Source: JAKZVK01 sp965237575 (lineage in GTDB: Bacteria; Acidobacteriota; Terriglobia; Bryobacterales; UBA6623). Taken from it: a stretch of DNA of 64,000 nt. The notes under the pieces were generated by a model. That model was not told the DNA's origin. It was given only the letters and a program-made list of their open reading frames with translations, and did no database searches. This document shows positions 61,987 to 64,000 of this stretch, piece after piece. Position 1 is the stretch's first letter; the number at the start of each line of letters is the position of its first letter. Location of the stretch: assembly GCA_965237575.1 (NCBI GenBank), contig CBDEGI010000002.1, positions 806,001-870,000 on the forward strand, written 5' to 3'. The translations under genes were made by a program, and so were the position numbers.

Positions 61987-63048
61987 ATGTACCGCACGAT
62001 GAATCGCACCATGAATCGCATCCTTCTCGCCCTGTTGGCCGCTACGCTCGCGCTAGGCACCCAAACCCTAGGTACCCAGACCCTGGGCGCCCAGACCAAG
62101 AAGATCCTCGTCAGCAGCCGCGACGCCGAGACCCTTCGGGACTGGCAGGCCGTGTCGTCGAAGGTCAAGCTCGTGCCCGTGACCCAAGACACCGTCATGA
62201 GCGAGATCGTCGACGCGGACGCCTTCATCGGCAACATCAAGCCCGAGCACGTGCGCGCCGGCAAGAACCTCAAGTGGGTGCAGACCCTCAGCGCCGGCGT
62301 CGAGCAGGTGCTTCACAAGACCGGTACCACCGATCTGCGCGACAGCAATATCGTGCTGACCAATAACCAGGTCGTCCAAGGTCCCGAGATCGCCGACCAC
62401 GCCATGGCGATGCTGCTCACGCTGAGCCGCGACCTGCCGCGTTACATCGCCAATCGCCAGACCGAGACCTGGCGGGGACGTCCGTACGTCGGGATTGAGT
62501 TGCGCGGCAAGACGGCCGTTGTCATCGGCGTCGGGGGCATCGGCCAACAGATCGCCCAGCGTGCCTGGGCCCACGGCATGAAGGTCATCGGCGTGGATCC
62601 GGAGGACATCCCGTTCTCGCCGTTCATCGACCACGTCGTGAAGCCTGACCGGCTCGACGAAGTGATCCCCGAGGCCGACGTAGTCTTTGTGTCTGCGCCG
62701 CACACGCCCGAGAGCCACAAGATGATGGGCGCGAGCCAGTTCAAGGCGATGAAACAGAAGTCGTATTTCATTGCCGTCAGCCGCGGCGGCGTGTATGAGC
62801 TCGGCGGTCTGGTCGAGGCGTTGGACAGCCGGCGGCTGGCCGGCGCGGGCGTGGACGTCACCGATCCCGAGCCGCTTCCCAAGGGCCATGCGCTGTGGAA
62901 ATTCGACAATGCGATCATCACGCCGCACATCGCCGGCCGCTCCGACCAAGACCGCGGACGCATGCTCGGCATTGTCAAGGAGAACATCCACCGCTTCGCC
63001 GAAGGCCTGCCGCTCGTCAACGTCGTCGACAAGCACAAGGGTTACTAG
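61987..63048 (+). CDS. Exported D-2-hydroxyacid dehydrogenase
   Basis: 353 residues. N-terminus MYRTMNRTMNRILLALLAAT is a signal peptide, and MNRT is duplicated at the DNA level (ATGAATCGCACC); just after comes LGTQTLGTQTLGAQT, a threefold 15-bp repeat. The enzyme part has GPEIADHAMAMLLTLSRDLP, the NAD site VVIGVGGIGQQIA, the catalytic Arg in VSRGGVYELG, and the His in ITPHIAGRSD. It should reduce a 2-keto acid with NADH; export is surprising for an NAD enzyme, as cofactor supply outside is unclear. Ribosome-site AGAGG precedes 61987. Confidence 0.88.
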   Translation: MYRTMNRTMNRILLALLAATLALGTQTLGTQTLGAQTKKILVSSRDAETLRDWQAVSSKVKLVPVTQDTVMSEIVDADAFIGNIKPEHVRAGKNLKWVQTLSAGVEQVLHKTGTTDLRDSNIVLTNNQVVQGPEIADHAMAMLLTLSRDLPRYIANRQTETWRGRPYVGIELRGKTAVVIGVGGIGQQIAQRAWAHGMKVIGVDPEDIPFSPFIDHVVKPDRLDEVIPEADVVFVSAPHTPESHKMMGASQFKAMKQKSYFIAVSRGGVYELGGLVEALDSRRLAGAGVDVTDPEPLPKGHALWKFDNAIITPHIAGRSDQDRGRMLGIVKENIHRFAEGLPLVNVVDKHKGY

Positions 63049-63289
63049 CCGTCTGGAGCAATCGAGAAACTGAACAAGAGTATCGAGTCTTGAAGACGCG
63101 TCGGGACGGGAGGTGGCGTAAGCCTCCAGGCTTGCGGAGTCTCGATTCTTCGGGACTCAGGACCTCAAACTACCGAGCAGCGGCTATGGACCGTGGACCT
63201 GAGAACCAAGGAATCGGTTCTCGGCAAGCCCGGAGACTTGCGCCAGCCGACTTCCGACGGCCTCGTTAGCTTTTGAGCGCCCCTTCCCG

Positions 63290-64000
63290 ATGAACCTGAT
63301 CGAACTCGCCGGCGTCAGCAAAGTCTTCAAGACCTACGCCCGCGAGAGCGACCGCGTCAAGGAATTCCTATCGCTTGGCCGCCGGTCGCGTCACTCCGAG
63401 CACTGGGCCCTGCAAGATGTATCTCTCGAAATCCGCAAGGGCGAAACCTTCTGCGTCATCGGCGAGAACGGCTCCGGCAAGACCACGCTGCTTAAGATCA
63501 TCGGCGGCATCGTCCGTCCGACCGGCGGCTCGGTCAAGGTCAGTGGCCGCGTCAATGCCTTGTTGGAGCTTGGCTCGGGCTTCAACAACGAGTTCAGCGG
63601 CCGCGAGAATGTCTTCCTCAACGGGGCGCTCTTGGGCCTCTCGACCCAAGAGGTCGAAGCGAAACTGGACGACATCCTGTCGTTCGCCGAGATCGGAGAG
63701 TTCATCGACCAGCCGCTCAAAACCTATTCGAGCGGCATGGTCGTTCGGCTGGCGTTCGCCGTCGCCGTGCAGCTCGACCCCGAGATCCTGATCGTCGACG
63801 AAGCGCTGTCGGTCGGCGACGTCTATTTCTCGCAGCGCTGCATGCGGAAGATCCACGAGCTGCGCGAGCAAGGCGTCACCATCATCTTTGTAAGCCACAG
63901 TATTGCCGATGTGAAGACGCTGGGCGAACGAACGCTGTGGCTTGAGAACGGCCGGATACGCGAGCTGGGAGAGACGCACGATGTCGCGCAGAACTACCTG
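63290..64000 (+). CDS. ABC transporter ATPase of the polysaccharide/teichoic-acid export type, C-terminus beyond window
   Basis: 237 codons from ATG at 63290, open at the window end. Walker A VIGENGSGKTTLLKI, the family-specific LELGSGFNNEFSGRENVFLN segment, signature YSSGMVVRLAFA, Walker B ILIVDEALSVGD and switch His VSHS. This pattern is KpsT/Wzt/TagH-like, powering export of O-antigen, capsule or teichoic acid; its permease partner should lie next to it. The interval 63049-63289 before it shows no gene. Confidence 0.92.
   Translation, partial: MNLIELAGVSKVFKTYARESDRVKEFLSLGRRSRHSEHWALQDVSLEIRKGETFCVIGENGSGKTTLLKIIGGIVRPTGGSVKVSGRVNALLELGSGFNNEFSGRENVFLNGALLGLSTQEVEAKLDDILSFAEIGEFIDQPLKTYSSGMVVRLAFAVAVQLDPEILIVDEALSVGDVYFSQRCMRKIHELREQGVTIIFVSHSIADVKTLGERTLWLENGRIRELGETHDVAQNYL

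Overview
The window is GC-rich bacterial DNA with few dense operons, much non-coding repeat material and many insertion-sequence scars. Several traits point to Acidobacteriota, probably the Solibacteres/Bryobacterales side: a duplicated-orphan (ADOP) ABC permease, a kinase with a TolB/PD40-type tail, exported DUF3604 and DUF3179 proteins, a kelch protein fused to a sodium:solute symporter, and paired D-aminoacylases. This assignment is an inference from gene families; there is no rRNA or other marker gene in the window.

Layout. 1-6.7 kb: a sensor histidine kinase (cut by the window edge), an intact IS1380-family element (copy 1), a truncated Tat-exported FAD oxidoreductase and a DUF3604 protein, all on the minus strand. 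6.9-11.2 kb: small unknown genes, an exported SAM-methyltransferase-like protein, comM, and a vapBC-type toxin-antitoxin pair with a 31-base palindromic operator. 11.3-18.2 kb: secreted proteins of unknown or sialidase-like type, separated by repeat-filled gaps. 18.2-25.5 kb: ADOP permease, G-rich tandem repeats, a broken DUF433/DUF5615 pair, an HTH gene behind a dispersed leader repeat, a secreted alpha/beta hydrolase and an Rrf2 regulator. 25.5-38.6 kb: acyl-CoA ligase, IS1380 copy 3, amidase with a tiny GatC-like partner, kelch-symporter fusion, TsaC, GNAT, CNNM/CorC transporter and an AGCS symporter. 39.1-44.3 kb: a minus-strand cluster of a methyltransferase-like protein, a HEAT-like protein, a metzincin protease and a repeat protein, with the last two tandemly duplicated and one copy decayed. 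44.3-47.8 kb: a second kind of IS1380-family element, MITEs, an IS3 remnant and a relBE-like pair. 47.9-53.4 kb: two D-aminoacylases, DUF3179 and a membrane protein. 53.5-60.5 kb: a ruined kinase gene abutting a nested mobile block. 60.6-64 kb: small membrane proteins, another leader repeat, an exported 2-hydroxyacid dehydrogenase and a polysaccharide-export type ABC ATPase cut by the window edge.

The most striking structure is the nested block at 55676-60514. An IS4-family element (17-bp terminal repeats) has its transposase gene split, eight codons of frame after the break surviving as a perfect reading frame to the canonical end, by a 3503-bp insert flanked by the 5-bp direct repeat CCAAA. 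The insert is IS1380 copy 2 plus a type III DNA methyltransferase gene and the first 88 codons of its restriction partner. It ends in a sequence that resembles the IS1380 terminal repeat. This is the behaviour known for ISEcp1, also an IS1380-family element: one-sided capture and transposition of neighbouring DNA. Here the cargo is a methylase that now starts inside the IS end.

A second theme is unclassified repeat DNA: three identical 274-bp MITE-like elements with 8-9-bp target duplications, and a dispersed leader sequence found in front of one intact and two wrecked copies of an HTH gene and also at the edge of three other repeats. No tRNA, rRNA, CRISPR array or phage structural module was recognised.
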